A DNA stretch of 64,000 nt from Dipteris shenzhenensis (lineage: Eukaryota > Polypodiophyta > Polypodiopsida > Gleicheniales): assembly GCA_047967505.1 (NCBI GenBank), contig CM106540.1, one strand, 5' to 3'. The position numbers and the translations under genes are program-made. This document shows, one piece after another, positions 1 to 11,500 of the stretch (positions within the stretch are counted from its first letter, which is position 1; each line of letters begins with the position of its first letter). Under the pieces are notes generated by a model. The model saw only the letters and a program-made list of their open reading frames with translations. It was not told the DNA's origin and searched no databases.

Positions 1-521
1 CCTATGCTCCCCCTAAACCCTTAGTTCCTCAACCCTTAACCTCCATGATCTACGAGGGAGATGAGTTCTCCACCACCATGTACTCTACCCTAAACCTTGG
101 ATCCTCCTAACCCTGGAACCTCTTCTAAACTTTAGAACCTCTCTCTAAACCTTGGAACCTCCTTCTAACCCTTGAACCTCCTTCTACACCTTGGAACCTT
201 CTTCTAATCTTGGAACCTCCTTCTAAACCTTGGAACCTCCTTCTAACCCTTAAACTCCTCCTAAACCTTGCAACCCCCAATGAAGACGAAAGTCTTCATT
301 ACCTCAACCATGATGAAACAAGTTCCTTTTACACATGCATGCACTATGTTGGCTTACCACACTTAAGCCTACATCTCTCAACGGAACACAACTGAGGTCC
401 TAAGCTACACGTATACTACAAACGACAACCCCGATATATCTGTAGGTGACAAAAAGCCTCGGAACCCTGCATACAGAGAATACCTTGCTCTTCCGACGGA
501 AGCTGTGGGAAAGAGCTAACA
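1..521 (+). mobile_element. 3' part of a Ty3/gypsy 5' LTR (G1 element)
   Basis: This is the downstream half of a long terminal repeat; its start lies outside the window. It ends in CTAACA, two bases before a primer-binding site, so it is a 5' LTR. The same sequence recurs at 22448-22867 (+), 25702-26798 (-, full length) and 51620-52678 (+). The segment 90-260 is a run of short imperfect repeats of the type CTTGGAACCTCCTTCTAA, a minisatellite inside the LTR seen in every copy. The open frame at 210-395 is a by-product of this repeat. Confidence 0.85.
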
Positions 522-523
522 TT

Positions 524-541
524 TGGCGCCGCTGCCGAGGA
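524..541 (+). other. tRNA-Asp-type primer-binding site
   Basis: The 18 bases beginning TGGCGCCGCTGCC match, with two differences, the site complementary to the 3' end of plant tRNA-Asp that primes many Ty3/gypsy elements of the Athila/Tat type. It lies two bases after the LTR end, which is the expected spacing. It orients the element to the right and supports assigning the downstream gypsy pol fragments to the same element. Confidence 0.8.
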
Positions 542-779
542 GACTAGCGTCTCAAGTAACGAGTAAATATACATAGGTATGTGTAAAAAACAAACTACTT
601 TGAACTTTCACGAACATAACACTCAAGGGTAAGGAGAATAAATTTTTTTCCATTTCTAGCCAAACGTATCAACCCCAAGCATTAACCTTTTTGTAGTGGA
701 CACGAATGGGTAAAGCTTGAAATTTTGATCATTTCACCTTTTTGCAGAAGAGCAAACCGAGCTAATCATAAAAAGTTAT

Positions 780-960
780 GGCTCGGGAAGAGTTTAGGGT
801 TTAACCCTAAACCTAAACCCATTTCCTATAAAAACCCACTCCACCCCCTCATTCATCATCTTTCACATCTTGCCTCCATCCTCTTCCCCATTCCGAGCCC
901 TACGTAAGACACTCCTCCCTCTCCATCGACCACCACCCTACTCCCATCCTCGCATGGTAA
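780..960 (+). promoter_or_regulatory. TATA promoter-like module with telo-box
   Basis: A telo-box-like palindrome (TTTAGGGTTTAACCCTAAAC, about 793-812) is followed by a TATA box (CTATAAAA, 826-833) and a C-rich start region containing CCCCTCATTCATCAT. A potential splice donor (ATGGTAAGTTA) follows near 954. The same order of parts is seen at 28986-29060. It may be the promoter of an inserted element or belong to the G1 leader. Transcription itself cannot be seen. Confidence 0.4.
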
Positions 961-1560
961 GTTACTTCGAGCCCCGAGGGATTTACAAGAGGAAACTTAT
1001 GATATCACGTGAGTGTACAATGGTTTTTTTAAAATGAGGCATAAGTTTATACATTAGGGGTGGGGGCCCTTTTTATTTTTTCCCAACATTGAATTTAAGT
1101 TAGGGGGGCCATGCCATATTTAAGAGCGGGGGACATAGTATAGGCTAGCTTGGGTAACTAGTCCAAACAAGTTTGGTTTTGTGTATGGTTTTAAATAGTC
1201 ATAAGGAAAGTAATCTAAATGCTTGAGAAAGAACATAGATTTAAGGAAAGGGGGGACATAATAGAACTTTGGTGGTTTCTTATAAGCTTAAATAGGAGTG
1301 TTTTATCATCCTAAGTGGATCTTAAATACGGGGTTTTCTTGAAGTTCATGCACGCAGGTGTCATTCCCCTTTAATGAAGATTGAATCCCCTGGGCTTCGA
1401 GCCCATCTCGCAGCTATAACCTAGCCATCCACCCACCATCCATTGGTCCTCAATAATCCCGTTATATTGAGAAAGACTTGGAGAGCGTTCAAGTGACCAT
1501 CTCTTCCTCCCTTTGGATTTCCGTCAAAGTTTTCCATTTTCCGTCAAAGTTTTCCATCCG
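961..1560. other. Unassigned stretch in the G1 leader
   Basis: No coding frame, repeat or element end is recognised here. The sequence is AT-leaning with G-rich patches (for example around 1060-1140). A possible splice acceptor (GCACGCAG) lies near 1358, so part may be an intron belonging to the module at 780-960. Confidence 0.3.
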
Positions 1561-2033
1561 TCAAGTTTTTTCGTTTTTTTTTTTTCTTTTCCCCCTCCAC
1601 CCTCCCCTCCATCTTCACCACCCCCCACCCCTTCCCTCCCTCCATTTCCCCCTCCCTCCCTCCATTTCCCCTCCCCCCACCCCCCCTCCTTTTCCCCCTC
1701 CCGGCCTCCATTTCCCCCCCCACCCCCCCTCCATCTCCACCACCCTTTCCCCCTTCCATCTCCACCACCCCTTTTCTCACCCCCTTCTCCCCACCCCTCC
1801 CTCTCCACCACAACCCCCTCCCCCCCTCCATCTCTACCACCCCTTTCCCCCCCCCCCCCCCCCCCTCCCTCCATTCTCCCCCCCCTTCCCTCCACCCCTC
1901 CCATTTCCACCACCTCTTTCTTCCCCCCCCCTCCCCCCCCCCTCTCCTCCATCTCCCCCTCCACCACCACCCCCTTCTCTCCCCCTTTCCCCCCCTCCAT
2001 CTCTACCACCCCTCTCTCCACCACCCCCCCATC

Positions 2034-2081
<48 letters not shown>

Positions 2082-2144
2082 CCCTCCGCCCCCTACCCGC
2101 GCCTCGCGCTGCCCGCCCCGCCCCACCCGCCCGTGCCTCGCCCC
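1561..2144 (+). repeat. C-rich polypyrimidine tract with (CT)n microsatellite
   Basis: About 580 bases are almost pure pyrimidine, built from CCCTCC, CCACC and CTTTCC units, ending in an uninterrupted CT dinucleotide run at about 2037-2079. Long proline/serine-rich frames on the plus strand and Gly/Glu-rich frames on the minus strand are artefacts of this composition. The last 60 bases (2085-2144) are strikingly GC-rich (GCCCGCCCCGCC). Confidence 0.9.
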
Positions 2145-2442
2145 TGTAAAGAATAAGGGAGAGAGATAGGAGATTCAAGTTCAGCTTTCTTCACAACACA
2201 CAAAAGAGAGAGGACACAAGGTTGGAGGGTGAAGCCTTTCTTCACTTTTGCACACAACAATAATACAATAGAAGAGGGAAATACCCTATATGTCAAACCC
2301 TAGAATACGTGGTTCATATGTGAACCCAAACCAAAAACATACGTGGTAGTCTAACTACACCACGAGTACAACTAACATAGGCGGTGACATAAATGATAGT
2401 CATCCAGGAGATATATCGGGGGTAGAGCTTGATATCTCAACA
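2145..2442 (-). mobile_element. 3' LTR of copia fragment C2
   Basis: Read on the minus strand, a purine-rich tract (GAGCTTGAGGGGGAG) at about 2443-2457 is followed by TGTTGAGATATCAAG, the usual layout of a polypurine tract and LTR start. The LTR appears to end in TTTACA at 2145, giving about 298 bp with TG...CA ends. The downstream end is less certain because it abuts the C-rich tract and no second LTR copy is in the window. Confidence 0.6.
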
Positions 2443-3283
2443 CTCCCCCTCAAGCTCAAATCCATCTCACGTACACCAAGCAAGCTCCTAAATCTGCGAA
2501 GCTTCTCGGTACCCAATGCCTTCGTAAAAATATCAGCCACCTGCTCCTCAGTGCTGACATAGACAAGATCAATCTCACCAGCTAGAACCTTCTCTCTCAC
2601 AAAGTGATAATGCACCTCAATGTGCTTCGTTCTAGCATGATAAACTAGGTTATTAGCAAGCATGATGCTGCTAATGTTGTCACAATGAATGACAACTGCT
2701 GCATGAATTGTCTGTCCCATATCTACAAGTAGCTTCCGTAACCAAGCTACCTCACATGCAGCCATTGCTGCACCCCTGTACTCAGCCTCTGTGCTCGACA
2801 AGGCAATTGTTGGCTGCTTCTTGCTGCTCCAACTGATGGCACCACTCCCAAGGGAAAACATAAAACCACTAGTAGATCTCCTGTCTGAGACACTACCAGC
2901 CCAGTCAGCATTTGTGTATCCATGTACCTGTAATGCACACCCAGCTTCATAAAACAGTCCATAATGCAATGTGGACTTCACATATCGCAGTATGTGCCTA
3001 GCCGCATCCAAATGTGGCTTCCTCGGTGCATGCATAAACTGACTTACCAGCCCCACAGCATAGCTCAAATCTGGTCTGGTTATAGTCATGTAAATCAAGC
3101 TACCTACTATGCGCCTGTACATAGTAATATCTTCAAGAAGCTCACCTGCTCCTCACCTGTCTCTGCATTGAGCTTCACATTCTGCTCCAATGGAACAAAA
3201 ATAGGCTTACAGCCTGTCATCCCATATTTGGACAGCATGTCCAAACCGTATTGCCTTTGCAACAGCCATATCCCACTCGGGGA
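2443..3283 (-). pseudogene. Ty1/copia RT C-terminus and RNase H (C2), 5'-truncated
   Basis: The minus-strand frame 3122-2400 encodes the end of a copia polyprotein. It has the RT tail motif GSLIYMTITRPDLSYAV, the RNase H segment YTNADWAGSVSDRRSTSG, the ALSSTEAEY motif and the closing RTKHIEVHYHFVREKV and VADIFTKAL motifs. A second frame piece, 3352-3107, adds the upstream RT residues SPSGIWLLQRQYGLDMLSKY, so one frameshift lies near 3110-3120. The 5' side stops at about 3284, where another copia fragment (C1) in the opposite orientation begins. Everything upstream (gag, protease, integrase, most of RT) is missing. The sequence is a different copia family from C3 at 39-44 kb. Confidence 0.85.
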
Positions 3284-3850
3284 CATCGATGCATCTGACC
3301 TAGCACTTAAGAAGAACAAAAGAAAAGGAATTATTTGATGTTCTTTCATCAATCGATAGTTGGTATAGATCTAAATCAGAGTAGACTAGATCGCCATAGA
3401 GGGGATGCTTTGAATTTCCCCAAGTTGCCAAGCCATGCCCAAAATTCTCGATTAGTACCTACTCAGAGTTAGTCCATACGCCCACATAGAGTTTCACATC
3501 ATTACATTACCTAAAACCTTACGATCATTAGTTCAGTGAGCAGACTTCAGAGAGTACAAAGGCATTGCAGATTGTTTCAGTGGGCAAATAGCATTTGATT
3601 TCACACACACATGCCACCATTGTAAAGCCTATTCAGCTATCTCACGGCATCGTGCACAACATTTCAGCCTTGTAAAGCCTCTTGGCTATTCCCGACATCA
3701 TTGCCACAAGCCTTGTAATATAGATCAAATTCTATATATTGCAGTTCCATCTTCATTAACAGTTCAGAGATTTCACTTGGCATAGTCAGTGTATTTGCAA
3801 TTGATTCATACAGAGATTTTCACGACACTTTTGCGTACATTTCTTGTACC
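3284..3850 (+). mobile_element. Copia C1 leader, homologous to 43422-44000
   Basis: This stretch is the same sequence, on the opposite strand, as the region upstream of gag in element C3 (43422-about 43985). Homology starts abruptly at ACATCGATGCATCTGACC (about 3284), inside the C2 copia fragment, and runs into the gag start codon at 3851. No copia tRNA-Met primer site is recognisable, so it may be LTR plus leader with a non-standard primer, or a long untranslated leader. Confidence 0.65.
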
Positions 3851-4608
3851 ATGTCGACTAGCAACCTCAATCTAGAGGCATATGCTAAGTTAGACAACTC
3901 CAATTATGGTACATGGAAATACCGAATAGAGACCATTCTTGTACTTCAGGACAAATGGGAGTATGTCGATGGGTCTACACCTAGACCATTAGACAGTCTA
4001 GCTACCAGTAGCTCTACTCCATACACAACACTAGCAACAGGATCTACAACGGCATCTACACCTACACAAACAGTTTTCGCACCAGTAGCAGATCTTGCCA
4101 TTGCCCCAGCTCAGGCAGAATGGGATAAGAAAGACAAGTACACCTATCATCTGATCAAGTAGTAGAATGTGCAAGATGTCATGCTAGGACAGCTCAAGAC
4201 ATCGAAAGAAGCATGGCATATGTTCGCAGCTCTCTACGAGTCCAAGAACACATCCAGGATTCTCACCCTAAGAAAACAAATCAACCAGAGTTTCCACAAC
4301 AGCAGTGAAACCAGTCATGCTTATGTACTCCGCATAAAAGACTACAACAATCAACTTGCAGTAGCAGGAGAGACTATGAACCCCGCAGAAATGGTTCAAG
4401 TCATTCTGAATGGACTAGGAGAGGGATACAAGAATCTAGTCCAGAGTATTGCCATCCAACGGCAAATTTCGACACTGGAAGAACGTCAATCAGTTCTATT
4501 TGGTGAAGAACTCAGGACTCAAGATATTCAAGCACGAAAAGGTCATTCTAATGATCAGGCATTCACAGCTTCAGACAGAAGCAGAGGCAAAAGCAAAGGC
4601 AGAGGTAG
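3851..4608 (+). pseudogene. Copia gag fragment (C1)
   Basis: The frame starting MSTSNLNLEAYAKLDNSNYG is a close relative of the C3 gag (43421 downward), with the UBN2-type gag domain: YGTWKYRIETIL, a Thr/Ser-rich linker, then AEWDKKDKYTYHLIK, ESKNTSRILTLRKQI and MNPAEMVQVILNGLGEGY. An in-frame TAG TAG at 4160-4165 separates two open parts (3851-4162 and 4169 on); C3 has a single CAG here, so this copy has a C-to-T nonsense change plus a 3-base addition. Homology ends near 4608 at the arginine/glycine-rich stretch, before the zinc knuckle. The remainder of the open frame to 4885 belongs to the adjoining sequence, not to copia. Confidence 0.85.
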
Positions 4609-5520
4609 ATCTGCGAGGATTAAGCACCTCAATGTCCGCTGTGAACCCTATGATCGGATGAGCGACAAAATGATTGTTGCCTCGCTCCCTTATCGGGTTA
4701 GTAGACCCAAAGATGCACGACCCCTCATGGTGATGAACCCCACGTCCTTTGATCTATGGAGCAAGGTGGCCCTGTGGCTAGCTCTAGCCATAGTAACAAG
4801 CTCAGCCAGCTCCACTATCACTACCCATACTAGGTCCACAACCCCCGCTACCTCGCATTGCCCCAGTCAGTCAAGTGTTGGTTGATGAAGAGTTGCCCAA
4901 TGACTGGGTAGAAACAGATCCTGATGATGGACTGCATGATTATTACCCCTACAAGGAGTGGAGTGGAGCCCTGACTCACTGCCTCCTGCTAGATGATCAA
5001 CAAGTCACCGTATTCTAGACTGCCCCCATAAATGCAAGAGCAAGAGAGCTAAACTCAATTTCTCCGAGACCCCTGCTCCAATGTTATACCTGCCAAGCTC
5101 CCCATAGAGCAAGTGAATGCCCCTACCGAGGCACTTCAAACCCACCAGTGTCCTGTTTCAAATGCTAGGGCCCACACTTCTTGAAGGACTATCCATACAC
5201 CCACCACCCCAACCACAACTAACCCCACCCATTTGTGTGCAGGATGTGGAATAGAGCATCTATTCCAAGACTGTCCCACGAGAAGACCAACCACTCCACT
5301 CACCCCTCCAAAGAGCACTAGTCTCAATTTGCTTAGCATTGAACAAGGCCATGTGGCCGCATTGCCACTACAAGTCATTACAAAGATGCAGACCAAGGCA
5401 CTAGGCAAGGCCCTCAAGAAGCTCATAAGGAAGCATAAAGTATCCCCGTGGCCCGGGTCTCGAGATTCCTCTAGAGTCTCTAACTTGTTCCAAAAAGGCC
5501 ATTCGAGTAGCTGATGGTTC
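4609..5520 (+). pseudogene. Ty3/gypsy gag C-terminus with three zinc-knuckle motifs (G1)
   Basis: After the copia break the sequence encodes, in shifting frames, a gag-like nucleocapsid. Three knuckles of spacing C-x2-C-x3-H-x4-C can be read: CYTCQAPHRASEC (from 5082), CFKC-GPHFLKDY (about 5157; an in-frame stop follows the second Cys, and the last Cys is Tyr) and CAGCGIEHLFQDC (5236-5274). This spacing has one residue fewer than the usual CCHC knuckle (C-x2-C-x4-H-x4-C). The third knuckle lies in the open frame 5233-5514. Frameshifts and stops make it non-functional. G2 at 57.3 kb has similar CxxC knuckle pairs. In G1 this segment would follow the gag body, which is not recognisable, probably lost when the copia pieces inserted. 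Confidence 0.6.
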
Positions 5521-6060
5521 TGACCAGGTGTTCATCTAGGATGGGTCCGATGAGATGGCTACCCTTGCCACCTCCTCTTCTTCCAAATAGTCTTCCATGT
5601 AGGGTGACCCTAAGGTACCCTTGACTCCAGAAGTGAACAAACCAGTGCAAGCTCAAGGCCTAGCACCTACACCCACCTATAAAGAGACCTACCCTGACCT
5701 GGTTTTAGAAAAGCAATACATAAAGGATACCCAGAACTTGGTGCATGATTTCCAAGATAAGTTCTAGCATCAAATAAAGGCCAGTAGGGGGTCAAATACT
5801 ATCCATCCAGCCCACTTGATGGGACACCGAGGAGTGAAATCACTCAAGGTCCCAAAAAGCATGGAGGAAGAGGAACACCACAGCTTGGAGCACTTAGAAG
5901 CTTTGGATCTGATGTAGCCTACCTTCAACCCCTACTAGCACTAAGCTACCTTCAACCCCTCCAACCAATCAACGCTAGAAAAGGGCAAAACCTACCCAAG
6001 ATTCTAGGCCAATATTTCGAGAGTGGTGACACAAATGCCTCTATCCCCATATAGTCCACC
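5521..6060 (+). pseudogene. Gag-protease linker of G1, decayed
   Basis: No family domain is recognised, but fragments of a hydrophilic reading frame with many in-frame TAG codons continue from gag into the protease. The position between nucleocapsid and protease is the only basis for assigning it to G1. Confidence 0.4.
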
Positions 6061-6690
6061 AAAGCCAAAAGGTGGAAGTCATCCTGGATGGGGGAGCAGG
6101 AGTGAGTGTCTACACCAAGGAATGCTAGGAGAAATGGGGAAAACCCACACTCGAGCAGACTTATCTCGTAGTAAAGCTAGCCGATGGAGGAACCACTGAA
6201 CGTCTGGGAGTATTGATTGGCATAAACATTAAGGTGTTTGGATTCACGTACCCTGCTAGGTTCATGGTCATGGACTTCACTTGACATCCAAGATATGAAG
6301 CTATCCTAGGCAAGCCCTTCTTGTTGTGAATGTCCGGGCTCAATGTGCATGACTGGCATAATGATAATATCTACTTGTGGCATGAGAAGTTCACCATGAG
6401 AGTGGACCTGCACACCTACAAGACCCACCCATTGTTAGGACACCTCTTTGCCGTAGAGTATGACACCACTGCCCCATTCACCTCCATAAAGCTATTCCAA
6501 CCCTATGACAAGGAAGAGGATGAGAAGGAGTCTGATGACTTATGGTATGTACCTCTCCCCAAGCCAAAATTCTCGCAGAACTGGATGCACATCTTAGCCA
6601 ACATAGATGTACCAAAAAAAGTAGCGTTTCAGATCACCACCCCAAAGCTCGAGGGTCTGGTGACCCCAGTGTCCCCCTAAGGATGTTTAA
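6061..6690 (+). pseudogene. Ty3/gypsy aspartic protease (G1)
   Basis: The frame around 6072-6680 encodes a retropepsin-like domain. VEVILDGGAGVSVYTKEC (D codon at 6087) sits where the catalytic D-S/T-G-A lies; here the second residue is Gly. About 70 residues later comes the flap-to-C-terminal motif ILGKPFLL (near 6304), which marks the end of the protease fold in gypsy elements. A TGA at about 6327 interrupts the frame; the next open frame (6330-6680) continues with SGLNVHDWHNDNIYLWH. The active-site change and the stop both argue for an inactive copy. The element G2 lacks this domain altogether. Confidence 0.65.
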
Positions 6691-7100
6691 CATGCTCAAA
6701 CTCCGAGAGGTAAGCAAGGGAACCATAAGGGTAAAATAAGATCTTCATTGGCTATCCTAGGTAGGCACCATGACTGCCCACCATGAGTTCTCCTCTAACT
6801 GGGGAAATAGGGTAAGTAAGGTAACCACCCTCGTCGACTCTATAAGTACAATGGAAGAGCCCCCTTCAAGTCCCAAATCCCCTGTATCCAAAGGCAATGC
6901 TAAGGCCAAAAAGTTCACTACTTCAGCAAAAAAAGAGAAGGAGATTGAGGATAAAGAAGACCTACGGCAACAGGTACCAACCCACTACAAGGCCTATACT
7001 ATTCAAGATCATAAGATCCTATACCAAGAGGCTAAAAGATCTCGATAGGATGATTGTTCTCAAGGATATGATGGACCAACCCCGGTTAAGGAAGTAAACC
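6691..7100 (+). pseudogene. Protease-RT spacer of G1
   Basis: A lysine/glutamate-rich open stretch (6770-7048, containing KKEKEIEDKEDLRQQ) with no recognised domain. It occupies the place of the variable linker between protease and reverse transcriptase. It ends in a frameshift before the RT remnant. Confidence 0.4.
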
Positions 7101-8268
7101 TAGCCTTGAAAGGGCAGAACCCACAAATCGTATTTGTCACTGATGACCTCACTCCCAGTGAGGAGAATGCCTTAATAGCTCTGCTACGGGAATATAAGGA
7201 TTGCATGGCCTAGAATTGCCCCCCAAGACTGCCTTCGCAATCGAGTGGGGCGTATATGCAGCCAAGGTTATGATATTCGGATTAACCAATGCCCCAGCTA
7301 CCTTCCAACGTATGATGATCATGGTATTCAAGGAATACCTGAGGGACTTTGTGGAATTCTTCTTGGGCGACATCTGCGTGAACTCAAAATGGGATGACCA
7401 CCTTAAGTATCTCAAGCTCATCCTTGAGAAGTGCCGCTTATGCCGCATATCCCTCAACCCCCTTAAGTGCCAGTTTTGGGTCAAACATGGTGTCATCTTG
7501 GGTCACATAGTGTCCAGAAATGGAATATTCATGGACCACAACAAAATCAAATTCATCTTGGAGTTACCCAATGCTAAGGGAGTCCAATGATTTACTGGCC
7601 ATGTGAGCTATTACCGGAGGTTTATCTTGTTCTACACCAATATAGCCCGCCCGTTATGCAAAGTGCTAGTATCCTTTGAGTGGATCGAAGAATGCCAAAC
7701 ATCCTTTGAAACCCTCAAGCTAGCTCTAACCACCGCACTGGTATTGAGGTCTCCTGACTGGAATTTAATATTCCACATCCACATTCATGCCTCTAGCTTT
7801 GCCATTGGGGATGTGTGTTAGCCCACAGCCCGGGGAGCATAATTTGGATTACTCAGTATACTTTGCGAGCTGTCAACTAAATGAGGCCAAAGTTAACTAC
7901 ACCACCACTGAGAGAGAGGGTCTCGCCATGGTCTATGCAGTCAAGAACTTCAAGCACTACTTGTTAGCTAACAAGTTTGTCCTCTTCATGGACCATCAAG
8001 CATTGCTATACTTGGTCAACAAACCCTACATGATGGGATGCATCACTAGGTGGGGATGCTGATCCTACTAGAATTTGACTTCATAGTCACTGTATGTAAG
8101 GGCAAAACCCACGTTCTAGTTGACCACCTATCGAGGATCCCAAACGGCGAAGCTCCAATGGGAGTAGAAGATGATCTCCTTGATGTTTCCCTCATCTTCC
8201 TCGATGTCATTCCAGAATGGGCCACCAAAATCGGCCACTACTTGCACAACAAGACAAAGCAACTATAG
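7100..8268 (+). pseudogene. Ty3/gypsy reverse transcriptase and RNase H (G1), inactive
   Basis: The region begins with the RT entry sequence (SEENALIALLREYKDCMA, then a TAG in place of Trp near 7210) and jumps directly to PKTAFAIEWGVYA, so the first half of the RT palm and fingers is deleted. It continues with FGLTNAPATFQRMM, the catalytic site mutated to FLGD (about 7360-7371; the family has Y/F-x-D-D), VILGHIVSRNGI and SYYRRFILFYTNIARPL. The RNase H part has HIHASSFAIGDV, NYTTTEREGLAMVYAVK and the LLYLVN motif. It ends near IPEWATKIGHYL, where the CACTA transposon begins. The equivalent place in G2 is 59280, so about 450 bp containing the integrase zinc finger is missing before the integrase resumes at 16595. 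Loss of a catalytic Asp, internal deletion and stops mean it cannot function. Confidence 0.88.
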
Positions 8269-8284
8269 ATGTGCTTGATAGACA

Positions 8285-8400
8285 CGCAATATAGCGGGTG
8301 CATCTATAGGCACTGTTAGAATAGTGAAAATACGGATGCATCTAATAGCGCATCTATTTGCACGTCTATTAATGCATCTATTAGCGTGTCTGCACTATGA
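8285..8400. repeat. CACTA left subterminal repeats
   Basis: Short repeated motifs such as GCATCTAATAGCGCATCTAT and GCACGTCTATTAATGCATCT occur at 8-20 bp spacing. The same motif family returns at 12680-12800, 13208-13335 and 16355-16540. In En/Spm such motifs bind the element's own regulatory protein. Confidence 0.7.
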
Positions 8401-8599
8401 ATTAGGCGCAGATTTAGACACAAAATAGAGAATACAAAAAGTGAGATTTTGGTGTAGGCTGATAAATGTATATCACTGCTTTCCAAACATTGCCCATGAT
8501 TACTAAAGCACATAATTTTAACAAAAATATCAATTCTTTTTGGCAAACCCACATATACAAAAATTAAGTGAGGTGAGGAGAATGAGACAATATGTAAAA

Positions 8600-11500
8600 T
8601 AGTTTTGCCAATATCAATGATGGGATACGGTTCAATCTCATCCTCAATGAGATCAACCCTTGCCAAATTATCTACTTCAAAATCCAAACCAGTGTTGAGA
8701 TCTACAAATACATTCAGCCCACTACTACTCATGCTACTCATGTGCTCATCGAAATCAGAATCACCAATGGTAGGCTCGTCATCACAGGTAATGGCCTCAA
8801 TATCTATATCTCCTATCTCATGATCATCCTCCTCTCTTGTATCATGGTCATCATCACCTCCATGGCCATGATCATCGTCCATACGCTCCATATTAGTAAA
8901 TGTACTATACATCACTTTGGAACGTGGCGTAATACGTATGACATGCCACCACCTATTATTATCCACCATTGGTTGATAGACAACCTAATTCAAACACAAA
9001 TACAATCATGTTATTTTCCTTGCATCGAAGGTATCAAATATTTAAAACTGAGTATTTTTATATGTGTGTACAATACATGTTCACATTGTTGCGGTAGTAC
9101 TAGTGTGTCCTTCTTACTTTTCCAAAACTTTTTGGAATCAATAGTTACAAAGCCACTTGTATGGCATTTGATTGTTGCATTAGGGCCTCTTTCCACCATG
9201 TCCTTAAACCACTTTACATCCAAAACATACACAAAGAAGCATCGAAATTCAAGCTTAATAATATCTTGGATTATGCCACAATAATCATCCATGGCTCCAT
9301 TGGCTCCCTCAAAGCTAGCAATGATGCCGCAATCTTGTGTGTTTCTCTTATCATCAATCCGTTTTGTTCAAAAATGCTTGCCCTCACAGCATATAGCATT
9401 GAACATAGTACACTACACCAAGACAAAATCAATTAAACAAGCAATCTAAATTGTTGAAAGCTCCTAACTTATGCATAACATTCTATATACTGACCTTGCT
9501 CATGCATTCCCTAGCATACTCCCATTCTTCCATTGTGATATGCATGCCCTCGTCTCTCTCTTCTCTCTCCATTTTGTCAAGTAGCCAATCCACATGAATA
9601 TCCTTTGGAAGTGCTCTTAGATGCCGAGGGTATGGCACATGAGATTCGTGGTGTGTACGAAAGAGGGCCCTTTTTCCTTGTCTTCTTGCCTTTGCATCCT
9701 CGTATCTTGTCACCCATCTTTTCATCACATCACTATTAAGCATGCAATAGAGGTTGATATTATTAACCAACTCTGTGTCTATTACTTTGCTGCATCCTTT
9801 CCCTTAAGGCACAATAGAGGTCATCCTTAGGTCTTCATTATCTCTCCATAGTCATGGGAGAGAGCTATCCACATCAACAAGAAACTCAGAAATATATACA
9901 GGTGACTCTTGTACCAACCAACCCTCGGTCATGCTACCTTTGGGTCTTGCATTTTGTCTCACAAAACCCTTCAAGGTCTTCATGAAGCACTCGAGGAAGA
10001 ACAACCATCGTGCATGTACAGTACCGCATATAGCAATCTCATCCACCAAATGCACTATGAGATGTAGTTGGCTTGTGATAATAGAACATGGAAATGTCTC
10101 CTCCACTAAACAAACCACCTCCACTGACATAACTCAAGCATTCTCAAGCGTGTTGGGATCTATTTCCTTTGAGCTCACATACCTATAAAGGAAAAAGTAT
10201 GCCATATTAGCAATATGAACACCTTGCATCCTGTAAAGTACCTCACAAGCTCGCCCATCTTGTAAATACAATATTCACATTTTGTATCGTGTAAAGTACC
10301 TCACAAGCTTGCCCATCTTGTAAATACAATACTTCATGACCTTTGATGCACTATGAGAAATGCTAGTAGGTAGTATGAATTGAACACACGAGGAATGGTT
10401 GATTAAGTGCTTCTAATTCACTCACAAATTTGGAAGTAAAAAGATATTATGCACATAAAATACTTACTTGGAGCATCTTGTGCCAATCATGAGATTTCAA
10501 GCCATATAATTGCTCTACACCTCCTTTCTTGCTCTTTGTGAAGGCCCCCTTCAAACACCTCATGCATCCAGTGGGAGTACCAATTGTAGTGATAGCTCAC
10601 TTCACTGCCACCATCTCTAGCTTTGATAACCTCCACGGTGCACGAGGTAAAAAGACACACCCATTTGGCCTCTCTTGTGGCCAAGCTTCGCACATCCTCC
10701 TTGTGGTGCGTAGATCCTCACTTATGCCTGCGGAATCTTGTGTCCCATTCAAATGTTCCCAAATTGTAGATGCCACATTCTTGAAGATATGCATGGGATC
10801 AAGCAAGTGATTGATCTTGAGGTGGGACCAATATGGTAAATGATAAAAGATGGAGTATCTAAACAAAAGCTGGTGTTAGCCGACAATCTTTATTTCTTGC
10901 CAATATATCACATAATAGTTACAAACCCTTGCCGGCTCATTCCAAGTGGTGGAGGAGTCGTGGAACCATCCCAAATTCTCATCCAATCTCCCGCAGTGAG
11001 TGACTATGGGGGGACCTCATTCCAAGGGGCGAAATATCTAGGATGATCAGGTGGAAGAAATCGATGGCGATTCTCATAGATGACCTTATTCAATGCGTGT
11101 GCCCATGAGGCAACTAGCGAAGGACCACAAATAGGACATCCATGGTAACCTGATGTAGTGAGACCTGAACAACAGACACAATTAAGAGTTGAAGGTGGGT
11201 TTAGGGTGCCACATCGATTGCCTACTCATAATTAAAAGTGAGGTGGCCTACTCACATCATGCACCTCAATACCTCTCCAAAGTATCTCTAGCTCATCAAT
11301 CAAAGGCTCCAAATAAACATCATGATTTTTTACTTTATGTTTCCCTGGAATTAGAAGGGATAACATAACATGTCCTTTCTTAATCGCCATAGAGGGTGGA
11401 AGATTATAATTCACCAATATCATTGGCCATACACTATAAGAGGTGCTTTTGAGACCAAATGGGTTCACACCATCCATACCCAATGCAAGTCTCAAGCTCC

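Noticed and set aside
1478-2169. Two 220-residue proline/serine-rich frames and a Gly/Glu-rich minus-strand frame
   Set aside because: They run through a pure pyrimidine tract and reflect composition only.
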